Shown: one piece after another, positions 38,930 to 49,900 of the stretch | Position numbering within the stretch: position 1 is the first letter of the stretch | How the letters are laid out: every line of letters starts with the position of its first letter | Origin: an uncultured Gammaproteobacteria bacterium | Lineage (GTDB): Bacteria; Pseudomonadota; Gammaproteobacteria; JAADHQ01 | Assembly (NCBI GenBank): GCA_947258655.1 | Contig: CAMYJD010000001.1 | Span: 205,242-269,241 of the forward strand | Direction of reading: 5' to 3' | DNA length: 64,000 nt | The notes under the pieces: generated by a model | Seen by the model: only the letters and a program-made list of their open reading frames with translations | Database searches by the model: none | What the model was told of the DNA's origin: nothing | Program-made: the position numbers and the translations under genes

Positions 38930-39127
38930 CTAGAATAAACCGGTTTCCTTACTGAACATCTCATCAAGGTCCTTATCTACCTTAACCTTGATTTCATGCT
39001 CAATTTTAACATTTAGATTGATAGTGATCGGCTTTTCGGGCGCCTCGAGCTGTACACGTGGTGTGCAGCCATATAGAATGCCCGTTACGACCAATAAGTT
39101 ACATAATAAGATACAAGATTTATTCAT
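38930..39127 (-). CDS. ynbE: YnbE-family lipoprotein
   Basis: Lipobox YGCTPRVQLEAPEKPITINLNVKIEHEIKVKVDKDLDEMF. Confidence 0.92.
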   Translation of the reverse strand: MNKSCILLCNLLVVTGILYGCTPRVQLEAPEKPITINLNVKIEHEIKVKVDKDLDEMFSKETGLF

Positions 39128-39208
39128 CCCTTCTCTCTGATCAATATTTAAATCTGATTACAGAATAGCACCTCATCGGCACTTCATCCAGCCTGGTTAT
39201 CAATCTTT

Positions 39209-41953
39209 TTACTTGCCCTTGAGGACACGCTCGCCTATTTTCTCACTAATCCGGTCTCCCAACTGAATACTACGAACAAGCTGCAACACATTCTCTTCCA
39301 GTTTCACATTCAGATGTACAGGCCGGCCATTCTGGAATTCAGGATTAGAGCCCTGCAGACGGATTTGCATGACCAGACTGCCATCAGGGCTATAGTCAAC
39401 ATCGGCAAGCAGCTTGTTGTAATTGAAATCCGTCAAGGCTTGCAGCAACATGGCAATATTTGCATTTGATTCAGCCAGATTATTTACCCGCTCATTCGGT
39501 GTATAACGTAGCTTCCCCCCAGGAGGACGCGCCCTGATATTACCGTTCCTGACCAATACTCCATCTCGGCTGAAATCAAAAGGTAATTCCCCATCAATGA
39601 CTCCGGTTCCATATATTCCCTGGTTTTGCTCCAGTTCCAGTAGCTTGGCGACGTCGACATGACGAATCGTCACAGTAAAGGGATTGCTTTTTCTGTCCAG
39701 ATCAACATGAATGTGCGCACTCTGTATTTCCCCACCTAAGGTCCGCGCACTCAAACTGTTAATTGTAAATTGCTTTTTACCCGATGTTGAATAATCCATA
39801 TTGGCCATTAATGTGATAGCACTAACAGGTACACCTGGATTCACTTCAGCAATACGGATTGCAACAGGTTGTTTCAGAGTAATACGTTCCCATCCCTGCA
39901 ACTGTAACGCTGCATTCAGTCCCTTAAAATCAATCTTTTCATAGCGGCCAGCAAGCTGATTAATCTGGATCTGAGTATCCTGTACGATATCAATCCCGGC
40001 CTGTGAGGTCTTGTTATTTCCTATGGACGGTTTCCAGCTTAGCCGTCCCGTGACCACCAAACTACCACCATCAAGTTGCAACGGATATGGACGCCGATCA
40101 AACAGTGGATCTGTAATCGATTTTGACGCCGTGAAACTGACTGGCATCAGGCTAAAATCCATCCTGCCCTTATTGGACACAGGGCGATGGTGCATATCCA
40201 GTTTAGCCTCGATTGCTCCCTTGGCGGCATACAGCCTCGCTTGTGCAGTGAAAGCTTTGTCACTTAATGTGATATCAGCATTGATTTTGTCCAGCTTTAC
40301 TGTTTGCTTGCCCGACAGCAGGGTAACTCCACGCATATCCGAATTCGCCTGGAGCCGCCAGTCGCGCCCCTTTAAACTGATGAACTTGATATGGGCATTA
40401 ACCGATCCGGAATGCAGCATATGCTGCGCAATGCCGATTTCCGGTACTTTAAAACCCATATCAAATTCACTGCAATACCATTCTCTACTACGGTTTTTAT
40501 AGCCGCATTCTGCCTTCGACTCCAGGCTGAGGCCAAGGGACTTGATACGCAACTTGTCGGACTGGTAGCCACTGGCAGACACGCTTGACTCAGGCTGTAT
40601 GTTAACGACCAGTCCTGCATCACCATAGGCAAGATCCATTTCACCCTGCGCACGTACTGTATCGGCGGTTATAATAGTAGGCTTGGTACTGTCTACATTA
40701 AAAATAAGCCGGCTATGTAGTCGTAACGACGGATACAAACTGATACTCGGCGCCAGAACCCTTGTCCTGAGTCGGACTGCGCTGCTGTCGTCACCATAGT
40801 GCAGATGTACTGCCTGCTCAGCGCTCAATCTGCTCTGACCCACATTCATACCCACTGCCGTTTCGCCCTTAAGACCATCCGGGGTACTGATATTCAATTT
40901 CTGGTTTTCGAGCTTGGCAGCCAGTTTACGTGACTGTTTACTTTCTAGCGTAGCGTGCGGGATTAATGGTATCAATGACAAATACGCGCTCTTGTCGAAA
41001 TTCCATTTAAGCAAACCAGCATCAAGCCGAAGCCGCAAAGGAATATTCGCCACAATATCCCGTGCATGATCTGTCCAATGCTGTGCAGCCAACTCGATAT
41101 CAATATCGGCCTGCATCTGTGATGTCTGGAGCCACTGACTTAGACTGAGTGATTCGGCGACCGGCAAACTTAGCTCTCCCTGCGCAACTACCTTACCTGT
41201 CAAACCTTCAATGACCTGTTTAATGCCCCATGCAGTTAGTAGAGATGAGATCTTTTCGAGATCGGCACTGGCCATCCACGTGCTTTGTAGATGGTTGTCC
41301 TCTAATTTTAACCCGCTCGTACTCAGATCAAGCAGACTGAAATCTTTTAGCGGTTCGTGTACAAGCAAACGCATATCACCCGATTGAAGCACTAGCAGAT
41401 TGGTCTGTATCCGGTCATGTCCCTGGCGGGATATATTCATTTGTGCCTTTAGCTGTTTATCGTTCACACTGATATCGGCACCGATATCAACAGCGACACC
41501 CTTGTGCTCGGTGTTGCTGTAAATGAGCCTGGTATGCTTTATAGCGAGCAAACGGAAGGGAATGTCCTTGAGCGATGGAAGTGAAATTGCTTTCATTTCA
41601 GTGCTTGCCGGCTTGGCCTTAAGCTGGCGCTGCGCAACTGTTATATCTGCTGTCGACACTGTAATCCGATCAAGGCGACCGGATAGCAAGCCGGAAATAC
41701 TGTAACTGAGTTGTATATCCCGCGAATGTAGCTCAATATGCTGCTGTGAGCCGATATAGTTAAAACCGAGCTTGCTAATCCTGGCATGCTGCAGATCCAA
41801 TGTATCAATATTAACAACAGGATCACGCGCACCCGCTTGTTGCAGCTGATATTTAACAAGCGCCGTAACGATGGCTGGCAAGCTGAAATAAAGGCCAGCG
41901 ATTAACGCACTACTGATAATAATCCACAAAAACAGACGTTGATATCTACTCAA
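39209..41953 (-). CDS. ydbH: YdbH-family AsmA-like protein
   Basis: 914 aa, single N-terminal TM, beta-rich; ends with GVIDGELPFDFSRDGVLVRNGNIRARPPGGKLRY; synteny with ynbE-ydbL. Confidence 0.9.
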   Translation of the reverse strand: MSRYQRLFLWIIISSALIAGLYFSLPAIVTALVKYQLQQAGARDPVVNIDTLDLQHARISKLGFNYIGSQQHIELHSRDIQLSYSISGLLSGRLDRITVSTADITVAQRQLKAKPASTEMKAISLPSLKDIPFRLLAIKHTRLIYSNTEHKGVAVDIGADISVNDKQLKAQMNISRQGHDRIQTNLLVLQSGDMRLLVHEPLKDFSLLDLSTSGLKLEDNHLQSTWMASADLEKISSLLTAWGIKQVIEGLTGKVVAQGELSLPVAESLSLSQWLQTSQMQADIDIELAAQHWTDHARDIVANIPLRLRLDAGLLKWNFDKSAYLSLIPLIPHATLESKQSRKLAAKLENQKLNISTPDGLKGETAVGMNVGQSRLSAEQAVHLHYGDDSSAVRLRTRVLAPSISLYPSLRLHSRLIFNVDSTKPTIITADTVRAQGEMDLAYGDAGLVVNIQPESSVSASGYQSDKLRIKSLGLSLESKAECGYKNRSREWYCSEFDMGFKVPEIGIAQHMLHSGSVNAHIKFISLKGRDWRLQANSDMRGVTLLSGKQTVKLDKINADITLSDKAFTAQARLYAAKGAIEAKLDMHHRPVSNKGRMDFSLMPVSFTASKSITDPLFDRRPYPLQLDGGSLVVTGRLSWKPSIGNNKTSQAGIDIVQDTQIQINQLAGRYEKIDFKGLNAALQLQGWERITLKQPVAIRIAEVNPGVPVSAITLMANMDYSTSGKKQFTINSLSARTLGGEIQSAHIHVDLDRKSNPFTVTIRHVDVAKLLELEQNQGIYGTGVIDGELPFDFSRDGVLVRNGNIRARPPGGKLRYTPNERVNNLAESNANIAMLLQALTDFNYNKLLADVDYSPDGSLVMQIRLQGSNPEFQNGRPVHLNVKLEENVLQLVRSIQLGDRISEKIGERVLKGK

Positions 41954-42122
41954 ACCGATGCATCCCTGACACCAGTTTGGGCAATAATCCCGCTATAAAT
42001 ATAATTGATCTGACTGCGTATACTGAAAAACCGTTTTCGATAATCGAAATCAGTGGCACAACACATTACCATTACCTCAATCCGAGTAGATAACCTGCTT
42101 CAATACAAACCCGCGCAACAAT

Positions 42123-42896
42123 CTAGCGCACCAGGATCAACAAACAGGAGAGCACATCCAACAATCTGCGTACTTCACCTCCCTGTTTCAGTAATATATT
42201 TTCAAGCGGCAATATAACCAGACCGGGTGAATGGGCCTTGACCACGTTTATAATATTTATGATATTATATTCGTCTACATGCAGGCATTTGACCTGGTAT
42301 TTGCCTGGTGGTAACTGCTCCAGCACTTCGTCCTCTTTAGATTGACTGGTGGTCAACACCAGTAACGGCCTCATCGCAGCCTCGGCATTCATCGACTTGA
42401 TAACCCTGACGGCCCTGTGTGCCTGCAATGATCCATCATAAAACAATACAACAGGACGGCTTCTGTCTGTTGATACGGTACGATCCCTGTCTTCTGTCAG
42501 GCGTTTTTTAGGTGTCATCAGGATCAATTGATAATCTTCAGACTCCCTGATGACGGATTCCAGGCGTGGTCCCCTGACCGTACGGAATGAACAGCCTACA
42601 TGGGATAATTCTGACATTTCCTCCAGCACCTGACGCATCTGTGCTGCAACAGCATTCAGATTGCGTTCTATTGAACGGCTACTCAAATCGCGTGACAGCG
42701 CCGTGTTTAAGGTAATTTCCCGCGTAAACGGTAAATTCGCCAGCTGCAGTAATTCTGTATCCTCGATAAACAGACCACACAAATTCGCCTGCAACCGTGA
42801 AGCGAGTATAACAGCGGTCTCCATGATGGATATATTGAATCCCCCGCAATCCACGCTGATGATTATGCGCTCGATATTATGATTTGTATCATTCAT
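42123..42896 (-). CDS. Universal-stress-protein-like protein
   Basis: IERIIISVDCGGFNISIMETAVILASRLQANLCGLFIEDTEL; start could be 42908. Confidence 0.72.
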   Translation of the reverse strand: MNDTNHNIERIIISVDCGGFNISIMETAVILASRLQANLCGLFIEDTELLQLANLPFTREITLNTALSRDLSSRSIERNLNAVAAQMRQVLEEMSELSHVGCSFRTVRGPRLESVIRESEDYQLILMTPKKRLTEDRDRTVSTDRSRPVVLFYDGSLQAHRAVRVIKSMNAEAAMRPLLVLTTSQSKEDEVLEQLPPGKYQVKCLHVDEYNIINIINVVKAHSPGLVILPLENILLKQGGEVRRLLDVLSCLLILVR

Positions 42897-45321
42897 TTTC
42901 AACTTCACGTTCGTCGGATTTCATCGTACTTGAGTATTCCCTGCGTTTTCTTGTCAATTCCTCAAGACGATTCTGCACCCTGCCATTGATAGTCACGGCT
43001 GGATATTTGCCTTGTTCATCCGCAGCTCCCGCGCTCAAACCTGTCAGTATCTCCATCGCATCGTCAATCGTATCTATGGCGTAAATAGAAAACTGCTGCT
43101 GGCGTACTGCATCGACTACATCATTACGCAACATAAGATGCGTGATATTTGAACGTGGTATAATCACACCCTGCTCTCCATTCAGGCCACGCGCCGAACA
43201 GATATCAAAAAAGCCTTCCACCTTCTCATTGACGCCACCAATCGCCTGAATCTGCCCTAACTGGTTGACAGAGCCTGTGATTGCCAGTGATTGTGCCAGT
43301 GGGATCTCTGCAAGCGCCGATAATAATGCACACAACTCTGCCGCAGAGGCACTGTCACCTTCGACCTGCGCATAGGATTGTTCGAATACGAGACTTGCCG
43401 ACAATGAAAGTGGCTGTTCTCTGGCATAGCGACCTGCGAGGTAGGATGACAATATAAGCACACCCTTGGAATGAATCGCACCTCCCAGTTTAACTTCTCG
43501 CTCAATATCGATAACCTTGCCCGAACCCAGTCTCGCGGTTGCTGTCACGCGTGAAGGGCGCCCGAATGCATAGTCACCCAGCTGAATGACTGTCAACGCA
43601 TTGATCTGAGCAACCTTGCTACCATCTGTTTCCAGCAGGTATATATCCCGCAGTACCTGCTCATGCATGCGTTCGCGAAGCTGATCGAGACGTTGTATAC
43701 GTGTATCGATCGCCTTCTGAACATCATCACTGCAGATCACATCATGATCCTGCTCGGAAGCCCAGTAGTCTGCTTCGCGCATCAGATCGAGCAGGTTTCC
43801 CATATGCAGGGAAAGTTTTTCACTATCTTCGGCTTTCCTTGCACACTCCTCGATAATACGTGCTACACCAGCGCCATCGATCGGTTTCAGCTCGTTCTCG
43901 TGTTGTAAACTCGCAATCCATTTTGCATAAAGTGTTGTACTCTCAGGACTACGATCGAAATCTTCGGCAAAATCTGCGGCAACCTTGAACAACTGGTTAA
44001 ATTCCGGATCATATTCCTTGAGTAGATAATAAAGCAGGCGATCTCCAGTTAGCACAACCTTGACATCTATCGGTATCGGCTCCGGTTCCAGAGATATCGT
44101 ACTGACAATACTCAACATCTGCTCCATGGACTCGATCCGTACTTCATGTGCACGTAAGGCCCTTTTCAGCCCTTCCCATGCAAAAGGTGACAACAGGATC
44201 TTTCTTACATCCATGACCAGGTAACCGCCATTCGCACGATGCAATGCCCCGGCCTTGATCAGGGTGAAATTGGTAAGTAATGTACCCAATTGCGCCATAT
44301 GCTCTATACGACCCATCAGATTATGGTAGCTGGGATTATCCTCGTAGATGACGGGTGCACCGGTGACATTGCTGTTATCGACAAGCACATTGACCTGATA
44401 CTGCATGATAAGACCCGACAATTGCTTGTTCTCTTCGAGCGGTTGCTCAGCACTACCATGTTTTCTGAATTCATCGACATTATCAATAATGTTATCATTA
44501 ACTGCATCAATGAATTTCAGCACTTGCGGGAAATCATGATACCTGTTTTGCAGATCGGCGATAAACTGATCCACTGTCATCTGAGAAATTTCCCGATTGA
44601 GCTCCTTAACCCTGGCCCTGCTTTCCTTGGCCCAGACAGGTATCTGGCGGATGGCCTTCCTTATTTCCTCTTCTATTTCAGTTGTTTGTTTTCTGATTTC
44701 TTCCTGCTCTGCTTCGGGTAGTTTCTCAAACTCTTCTGGTGATAATATTTTATCTTTGCGCCTTGGACCAATGGTATAGCCGCCGGGTGTACGCATCAGT
44801 ACGATATCTTTTTCAGCTGCCTTTTCGCTTATTTTCGCAAAAACATTTTCCTCCTTCGCGTTAAGCTCATCATTGATCTCCTGCACACGTGCCCTGTATT
44901 CATCACCTTCGAATGCAGCCGGTATCGCCACCAACAGGTCGTCAATCAGCTGCTCCATGTCATCACGCAGTTTGTTGGCGAATCCGGCCGGCAGCTTCAT
45001 CGCTATGGGCTTATGGTAATGCTCGAAATTATTGACATAACACCAGTCGCTGGGGACTGGAGAATCTTTCACCTTGGAGTCAAGCAGGCGTTTGACCATG
45101 GTATGTTTACCAAGACCTGTCGAGCCCGCTACATACAGATTATAGCCATCATGTTGTATGCCGATACCAAATTTCAGTGCCTCCAAAGCACGTGGTTGGC
45201 CGATGCTCTCAACCATGACACCCAAATCTTCAGTCGTTTTAAACCCAAAAGTGGATACATCACAGGCATGGTAGAGTTGTTCCGGTGTCAATGTATAATT
45301 ATTCTTGTTTACAGTATCCAT
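42889..45321 (-). CDS. Lon-like (S16) ATP-dependent protease, LonB/YcbZ-like
   Basis: VAGSTGLGKHTMVKRLL; HRANGGYLVMDVRKILL; protease GDSASAAELCALLSALAEIPL and GGVNEKVEGFF (Ser/Lys dyad). Confidence 0.92.
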   Translation of the reverse strand: MDTVNKNNYTLTPEQLYHACDVSTFGFKTTEDLGVMVESIGQPRALEALKFGIGIQHDGYNLYVAGSTGLGKHTMVKRLLDSKVKDSPVPSDWCYVNNFEHYHKPIAMKLPAGFANKLRDDMEQLIDDLLVAIPAAFEGDEYRARVQEINDELNAKEENVFAKISEKAAEKDIVLMRTPGGYTIGPRRKDKILSPEEFEKLPEAEQEEIRKQTTEIEEEIRKAIRQIPVWAKESRARVKELNREISQMTVDQFIADLQNRYHDFPQVLKFIDAVNDNIIDNVDEFRKHGSAEQPLEENKQLSGLIMQYQVNVLVDNSNVTGAPVIYEDNPSYHNLMGRIEHMAQLGTLLTNFTLIKAGALHRANGGYLVMDVRKILLSPFAWEGLKRALRAHEVRIESMEQMLSIVSTISLEPEPIPIDVKVVLTGDRLLYYLLKEYDPEFNQLFKVAADFAEDFDRSPESTTLYAKWIASLQHENELKPIDGAGVARIIEECARKAEDSEKLSLHMGNLLDLMREADYWASEQDHDVICSDDVQKAIDTRIQRLDQLRERMHEQVLRDIYLLETDGSKVAQINALTVIQLGDYAFGRPSRVTATARLGSGKVIDIEREVKLGGAIHSKGVLILSSYLAGRYAREQPLSLSASLVFEQSYAQVEGDSASAAELCALLSALAEIPLAQSLAITGSVNQLGQIQAIGGVNEKVEGFFDICSARGLNGEQGVIIPRSNITHLMLRNDVVDAVRQQQFSIYAIDTIDDAMEILTGLSAGAADEQGKYPAVTINGRVQNRLEELTRKRREYSSTMKSDEREVENE

Positions 45322-45417
45322 ATCTCATCTTTTTGTTTATCGAATTACGTCTAAACATGCAGTATTCCACTATTTTATCTGACACTCGTCAACAACTATG
45401 TGAAAGTATCATGATGG

Positions 45418-46173
45418 TCAGGGCCGCTTGCTCTTTTCGATCAGGGTGTCGACCAGATCCATGGGTAGCGGGAAAACGATCGTATTGCTACGCTCGCCTG
45501 CGATTTCTGTCAGCGTTTGCAGATAACGCAACTGTAATGCCTGCGATTGTTGGGAAAGGGTTTTGGCTGCTTCAAGTAACTTGACCGAGGCCTGCATTTC
45601 ACCTTCAGCATGAATAACCTTGGCGCGCCGCGCACGTTCAGCCTCTGCCTGCTTGGCAATCGCCCGAACCATACTTTCATCCAGGTCAACGTGTTTGATT
45701 TCGACATTACTGACCTTGATACCCCAGGCATCGGTCTGTTTGTCGAGTATATTCTGCACATCAATATTCAGACGTTCCCGTTCGGACAACATCTCATCCA
45801 GTTCATGCTGACCCAGTACCGAGCGCAACGTTGTCTGTGCGAGCTGACTGGTCGCCATGTAATAGTTTTCTACCTGGATAATGGATTTCTCCGGATCTAT
45901 GACACGGAAATACACCACCGCATTGACCTTGACAGATACGTTATCACGAGAGATGACATCCTGACTCGGAACATCCATAACGACAGTTCGCAAATCCACC
46001 CTGACCATCTGCTGGATGAACGGGATAATGATTATGAAACCGGGGCCCTTCACTTTCCAGAAACGGCCGAGCAGGAAAACGACGCCGCGCTCGTATTCCC
46101 TCAGTATCTTGATGGCACTGAAAAGAAAAAGTGCAACAAATGTTACTACTATATAAAGCGTATATAGTGTCAT
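45418..46173 (-). CDS. Slipin (stomatin/SPFH family)
   Basis: [67 protein letters not shown]. Confidence 0.96.
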   Translation of the reverse strand: MTLYTLYIVVTFVALFLFSAIKILREYERGVVFLLGRFWKVKGPGFIIIIPFIQQMVRVDLRTVVMDVPSQDVISRDNVSVKVNAVVYFRVIDPEKSIIQVENYYMATSQLAQTTLRSVLGQHELDEMLSERERLNIDVQNILDKQTDAWGIKVSNVEIKHVDLDESMVRAIAKQAEAERARRAKVIHAEGEMQASVKLLEAAKTLSQQSQALQLRYLQTLTEIAGERSNTIVFPLPMDLVDTLIEKSKRP

Positions 46174-47537
46174 TGTTCTTGCTCCTGTGTGTATTTACTG
46201 AACGGCTTGACGTGCAGGATCAATCCCTTGATACCGACAACCTCTACTGCCTGGTCTTTCTGCAAGGGACTATCGCTGGCTGCGCGCCAGGTTTCTCCAT
46301 GCACAGCTACACGTCCTTCATGTTCGAAGTCCTGCAATACCACGGCCTCGCTACCCACCAGTTCTTCGTGGCCGCTGACAACCGGTCTGCGCCTGGCCTT
46401 GATCGCCATCCCAACTACGAAAATAAACAATAACGCACTACTGATGGTAAATGTAATAATGACCGACAGATCAACACCAAAACCGGGCACATCGGTATCC
46501 ATCAAGATAATGGATCCGATGACAAATGCAACGGTCCCGCCGATGCCTAAAATACCAAAGCTCGGCTGAAAGGCCTCTCCGATCATCAGTGCGACACCCA
46601 ACAGGATCAGGCCCATACCGGCATAGTTTATCGGTAACAACTGGAACGAATACATTGCCAATAACAAGGCGATGGCCCCGATCGTCCCCGGCACAATAGC
46701 ACCCGGATTGGAGAATTCAAGGATCAGTCCATAAATACCCATCAACATCAGGATATAGGCTACATTCGGATTGGTGATGACACTAAGCAATCGGCTGCGC
46801 CAGTCCGGGTCAATCTCGCGGATGGCCAGTCCTGTGGTATTCAAGGTTCGTTCACGACCCTGAACCATGACCTTACGGCCATTGATCTGTGTCAGCAGGT
46901 CAGCCATACCGCTGGCAACAATATCGATGACATTGAGCTTAAGGGCTTCATTAGCCTGTAGACTGGCGGCCTCGCGCACGGCTTTTTCGGCCCATTCCTG
47001 GTTACGTCCCCGTAATTCAGCGAGGCCACGAATATAGGCCACTGCATCATTGATGATCTTTTTTTGCATAGGATCCTTATTCGCTACCTTGTCTTTTTCA
47101 TCCTTGCCACTGATGTCGGGTGGCGATATCCCACCGACCTTGACCGGTGTGGCAGCACCGAGGTTGGTGCCCGGGGCCATCGCCGCAACATGGCTGGCAT
47201 AAAGGATATAGGTCCCTGCGCTCGCGGCACGTGATCCGCTCGGGGCAACATAGGTCACGACAGGTACAGATGAATTGATAATATTCTTGATAATCCCGCG
47301 CATGGCAGAATCAAGCCCCCCGGGCGTATCCATACGAATTATGACGAGTTCTGCCTGTTGCTGATCCGCCTTTTCCAGAGAGCGCACAATATAATCCTCG
47401 GTTGCAGGACCAATGGCATCATTCACAAGCAGGCGTATGGCAATCCGCTCTCCGCTTTCTGCTGTCAATACAGGCGACAACAGGCAAGATACAAGCAGCA
47501 TTGAAATAATCGCGAATAGCCTTGTCGTTACCATAAA
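46170..47537 (-). CDS. nfeD: NfeD-family membrane serine protease
   Basis: [53 protein letters not shown]. Confidence 0.95.
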   Translation of the reverse strand, partial: FMVTTRLFAIISMLLVSCLLSPVLTAESGERIAIRLLVNDAIGPATEDYIVRSLEKADQQQAELVIIRMDTPGGLDSAMRGIIKNIINSSVPVVTYVAPSGSRAASAGTYILYASHVAAMAPGTNLGAATPVKVGGISPPDISGKDEKDKVANKDPMQKKIINDAVAYIRGLAELRGRNQEWAEKAVREAASLQANEALKLNVIDIVASGMADLLTQINGRKVMVQGRERTLNTTGLAIREIDPDWRSRLLSVITNPNVAYILMLMGIYGLILEFSNPGAIVPGTIGAIALLLAMYSFQLLPINYAGMGLILLGVALMIGEAFQPSFGILGIGGTVAFVIGSIILMDTDVPGFGVDLSVIITFTISSALLFIFVVGMAIKARRRPVVSGHEELVGSEAVVLQDFEHEGRVAVHGETWRAASDSPLQKDQAVEVVGIKGLILHVKPFSKYTQEQEQ

Positions 47538-47796
47538 AAATGATTCCCTGAATAACAATGTAAGCATAGACAATGTACCGTATAGTTGCGAGACATGTCA
47601 CCGTTTATAATTCCATGTTTTCCTTATACTGGATAATGACTTTAAAATTGATGATATAAATCAATACTCTTTATTATTCTTTGTACTAATATTTGTAATA
47701 TAGTTGCATTTATGTGGCAAATATTCATACATGCTGCAGTTATGTCATGTTTTAATATTATTAGCAGACGTGCTATTTCAGATACGGAGAGCATCA

Positions 47797-48930
47797 ATGG
47801 AAGACATGTTCAGTTATAGCGATGAATTGGGTCCGCTAAAGGTCATTCATGTTCATGAACCTTCCGTTAACCTGAAGGCTGTCCTGGTTATCGACAATAT
47901 CGCCAAGGGTCCTTCCATCGGTGGCGTACGTATGGCAGCCGATGTCAGCACTGAGGAATGTATACGCCTGGCCAGGGCCATGACCTTCAAGAATGCCGCC
48001 GCCGGGCTCCCCCATGGCGGTGGTAAAGCCGTACTCTATGGCGATCCAAAAATGCCCAGGGAAGAGAAGGAGCGCCTGATCAGGGCCCTCGCCAATGCAC
48101 TGCGCAATGAGGAAACCTATATCTTTGCACCGGATATGGGAACCGATGAGGAATGCATGGCCTGGGTCAGGGATGAAATCGGGCGCGTGGTCGCATTACC
48201 GCGTGAAATAGGCGGCATACCGCTTGATGAAATCGGTGCAACCGGCTGGGGATTGAGCCATGTAGTCGACGTAGCCTTGCAGCATTGTGATTTTGAACTG
48301 CAGGGCGCGCGCCTGGTCGTACAGGGTTTTGGTGCCGTCGGCATGCACGTAGCACGCTTTCTTACCGCCAAAGGCGCCATTCTCGTCGGCGTAGCCGACT
48401 CGCGTGGCGCCATTCATAATGCAAATGGCATCGATGTCGATATATTATGCGAGATCAAAAAGGACGGCAAATGTGTCAGCGAATATGCCGATGCTGTAAC
48501 AATGGAGCGTGATGATGTCATTGGTGTGGAATGTGATATCTGGATACCGGCGGCCAGACCCGATGTGGTCAACAAGGAAAATGTACATCGTCTGAATACC
48601 AGGCTCGTGGTTGAAGGCGCCAATATTCCATTTACGCATGATGCCGAAAAATACCTGCATGAAAAAGGTATTCTGTGTGTCCCCGACTTTATTGCCAATG
48701 CCGGTGGCGTCATCTGCGCGGCGATGGAATACCACGGCTCCAGCGAGGCCGCCGCATTGGCAACCATCGAGGAAAAACTTAAACGTAATACCAGCCTGGT
48801 ACTGGATGCCGTCAAGCAAAAACAGGTCTTGCCGCGCGAGGCCTCGATGGAACTCGCTGTTGAGCGCGTTAAAAAGGCCATGGGCTTCCGCCGCTATTCA
48901 CTGTTCTCATCAGCACCGGGATTTACCTGA
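47797..48930 (+). CDS. Glu/Leu/Phe/Val dehydrogenase family protein
   Basis: IGGVRMAADVSTEECIRLARAMTFKNAAAGLPHGGGKAVL; LVVQGFGAVGMHVARFLTAKGAILVGVAD. Confidence 0.95.
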   Translation: MEDMFSYSDELGPLKVIHVHEPSVNLKAVLVIDNIAKGPSIGGVRMAADVSTEECIRLARAMTFKNAAAGLPHGGGKAVLYGDPKMPREEKERLIRALANALRNEETYIFAPDMGTDEECMAWVRDEIGRVVALPREIGGIPLDEIGATGWGLSHVVDVALQHCDFELQGARLVVQGFGAVGMHVARFLTAKGAILVGVADSRGAIHNANGIDVDILCEIKKDGKCVSEYADAVTMERDDVIGVECDIWIPAARPDVVNKENVHRLNTRLVVEGANIPFTHDAEKYLHEKGILCVPDFIANAGGVICAAMEYHGSSEAAALATIEEKLKRNTSLVLDAVKQKQVLPREASMELAVERVKKAMGFRRYSLFSSAPGFT

Positions 48931-48967
48931 TACTGATACAGTAATAATTTAGCAAATAGGAACCGTT

Positions 48968-49900
48968 ATGTACCGTATACGTTTTCATGGACGGGGTGGA
49001 CAAGGCATGAAGACCGCTAGTCGCATCCTCGGTACGGCCTTCTTCCTCGAAGGCTATGAGGTCCAGGATGCGCCGCGTTATGGTGCCGAACGCCGTGGCG
49101 CGCCGATATTCGCCTATGTACGCGCCGACCATGCCGCGATCAATGAACGCGGTATTATCCAGCATCCCGACCTCGTGATTGTTGCGGATGATAGCCTCGT
49201 ACCGGTAGCCGGCGCTGGCGTGGTTACCGGCATCGATGCACATACAGTGTTACTGATCAATAGTGACGAGCCCCCCGAACTGTGGAAACAGCGTCTGAAT
49301 TTCGCCGGCCAGGTATTTACGCTACCTGTCGAAACGGAAGATCGTGCCGAGTTACGCTTCATCGGCGCAACCTGTTCAGGTGCCGCGGCACGCCTGCTCG
49401 GCGTTATCACACGCGCTTCATTGAGCCAGGCAATCACAGAGGAATTACAGGCCTTGGGTGATGCCGTCGTCGACAAGAATCTGGCCAAGGCGCTAACGGC
49501 CTATGACCTGATGGAAGCACATCGCGGCTGTGTCGGTACCAGCAGCAAGGTTTCTGCTACCGACTACCAAAACCCGGCATGGGTCAATCTGCCTTTTGAT
49601 GACGCCCGTATTGCTGCGCCGGCGATCCATGCCGCCGCTACCAGCGTGCAGGTCAATACCGGCTTATGGCGTACATTACGCCCCGTTATCGATTACGAAC
49701 TGTGCAATAAATGCTGGTGGATATGCAGCAGTTTTTGTCCCGATGGCGCCATTGATGTCGATGATAAGGGTGTCCCGCATATCGACTACGACCATTGCAA
49801 GGGCTGTATGGTCTGTGTTGCGCAATGTCCACCACATGCCATTGCTTCGGTGCCGGAACAGGAAGCCCAGGCACAAGATGCAGCGGGAGAAGTGACATGA
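48968..49900 (+). CDS. 2-oxoacid:ferredoxin oxidoreductase, fused gamma-delta subunit
   Basis: MYRIRFHGRGGQGMKTASRILGTAFFLEGYEVQDAPRYGAERRGAP; C-terminal CNKCWWICSSFCPDGAI and CKGCMVCVAQCP. Confidence 0.95.
   Translation: MYRIRFHGRGGQGMKTASRILGTAFFLEGYEVQDAPRYGAERRGAPIFAYVRADHAAINERGIIQHPDLVIVADDSLVPVAGAGVVTGIDAHTVLLINSDEPPELWKQRLNFAGQVFTLPVETEDRAELRFIGATCSGAAARLLGVITRASLSQAITEELQALGDAVVDKNLAKALTAYDLMEAHRGCVGTSSKVSATDYQNPAWVNLPFDDARIAAPAIHAAATSVQVNTGLWRTLRPVIDYELCNKCWWICSSFCPDGAIDVDDKGVPHIDYDHCKGCMVCVAQCPPHAIASVPEQEAQAQDAAGEVT

Noticed and set aside
48414-48881. 155-aa minus-strand ORF
   Set aside because: Antisense shadow within the Glu/Leu/Phe/Val dehydrogenase gene.
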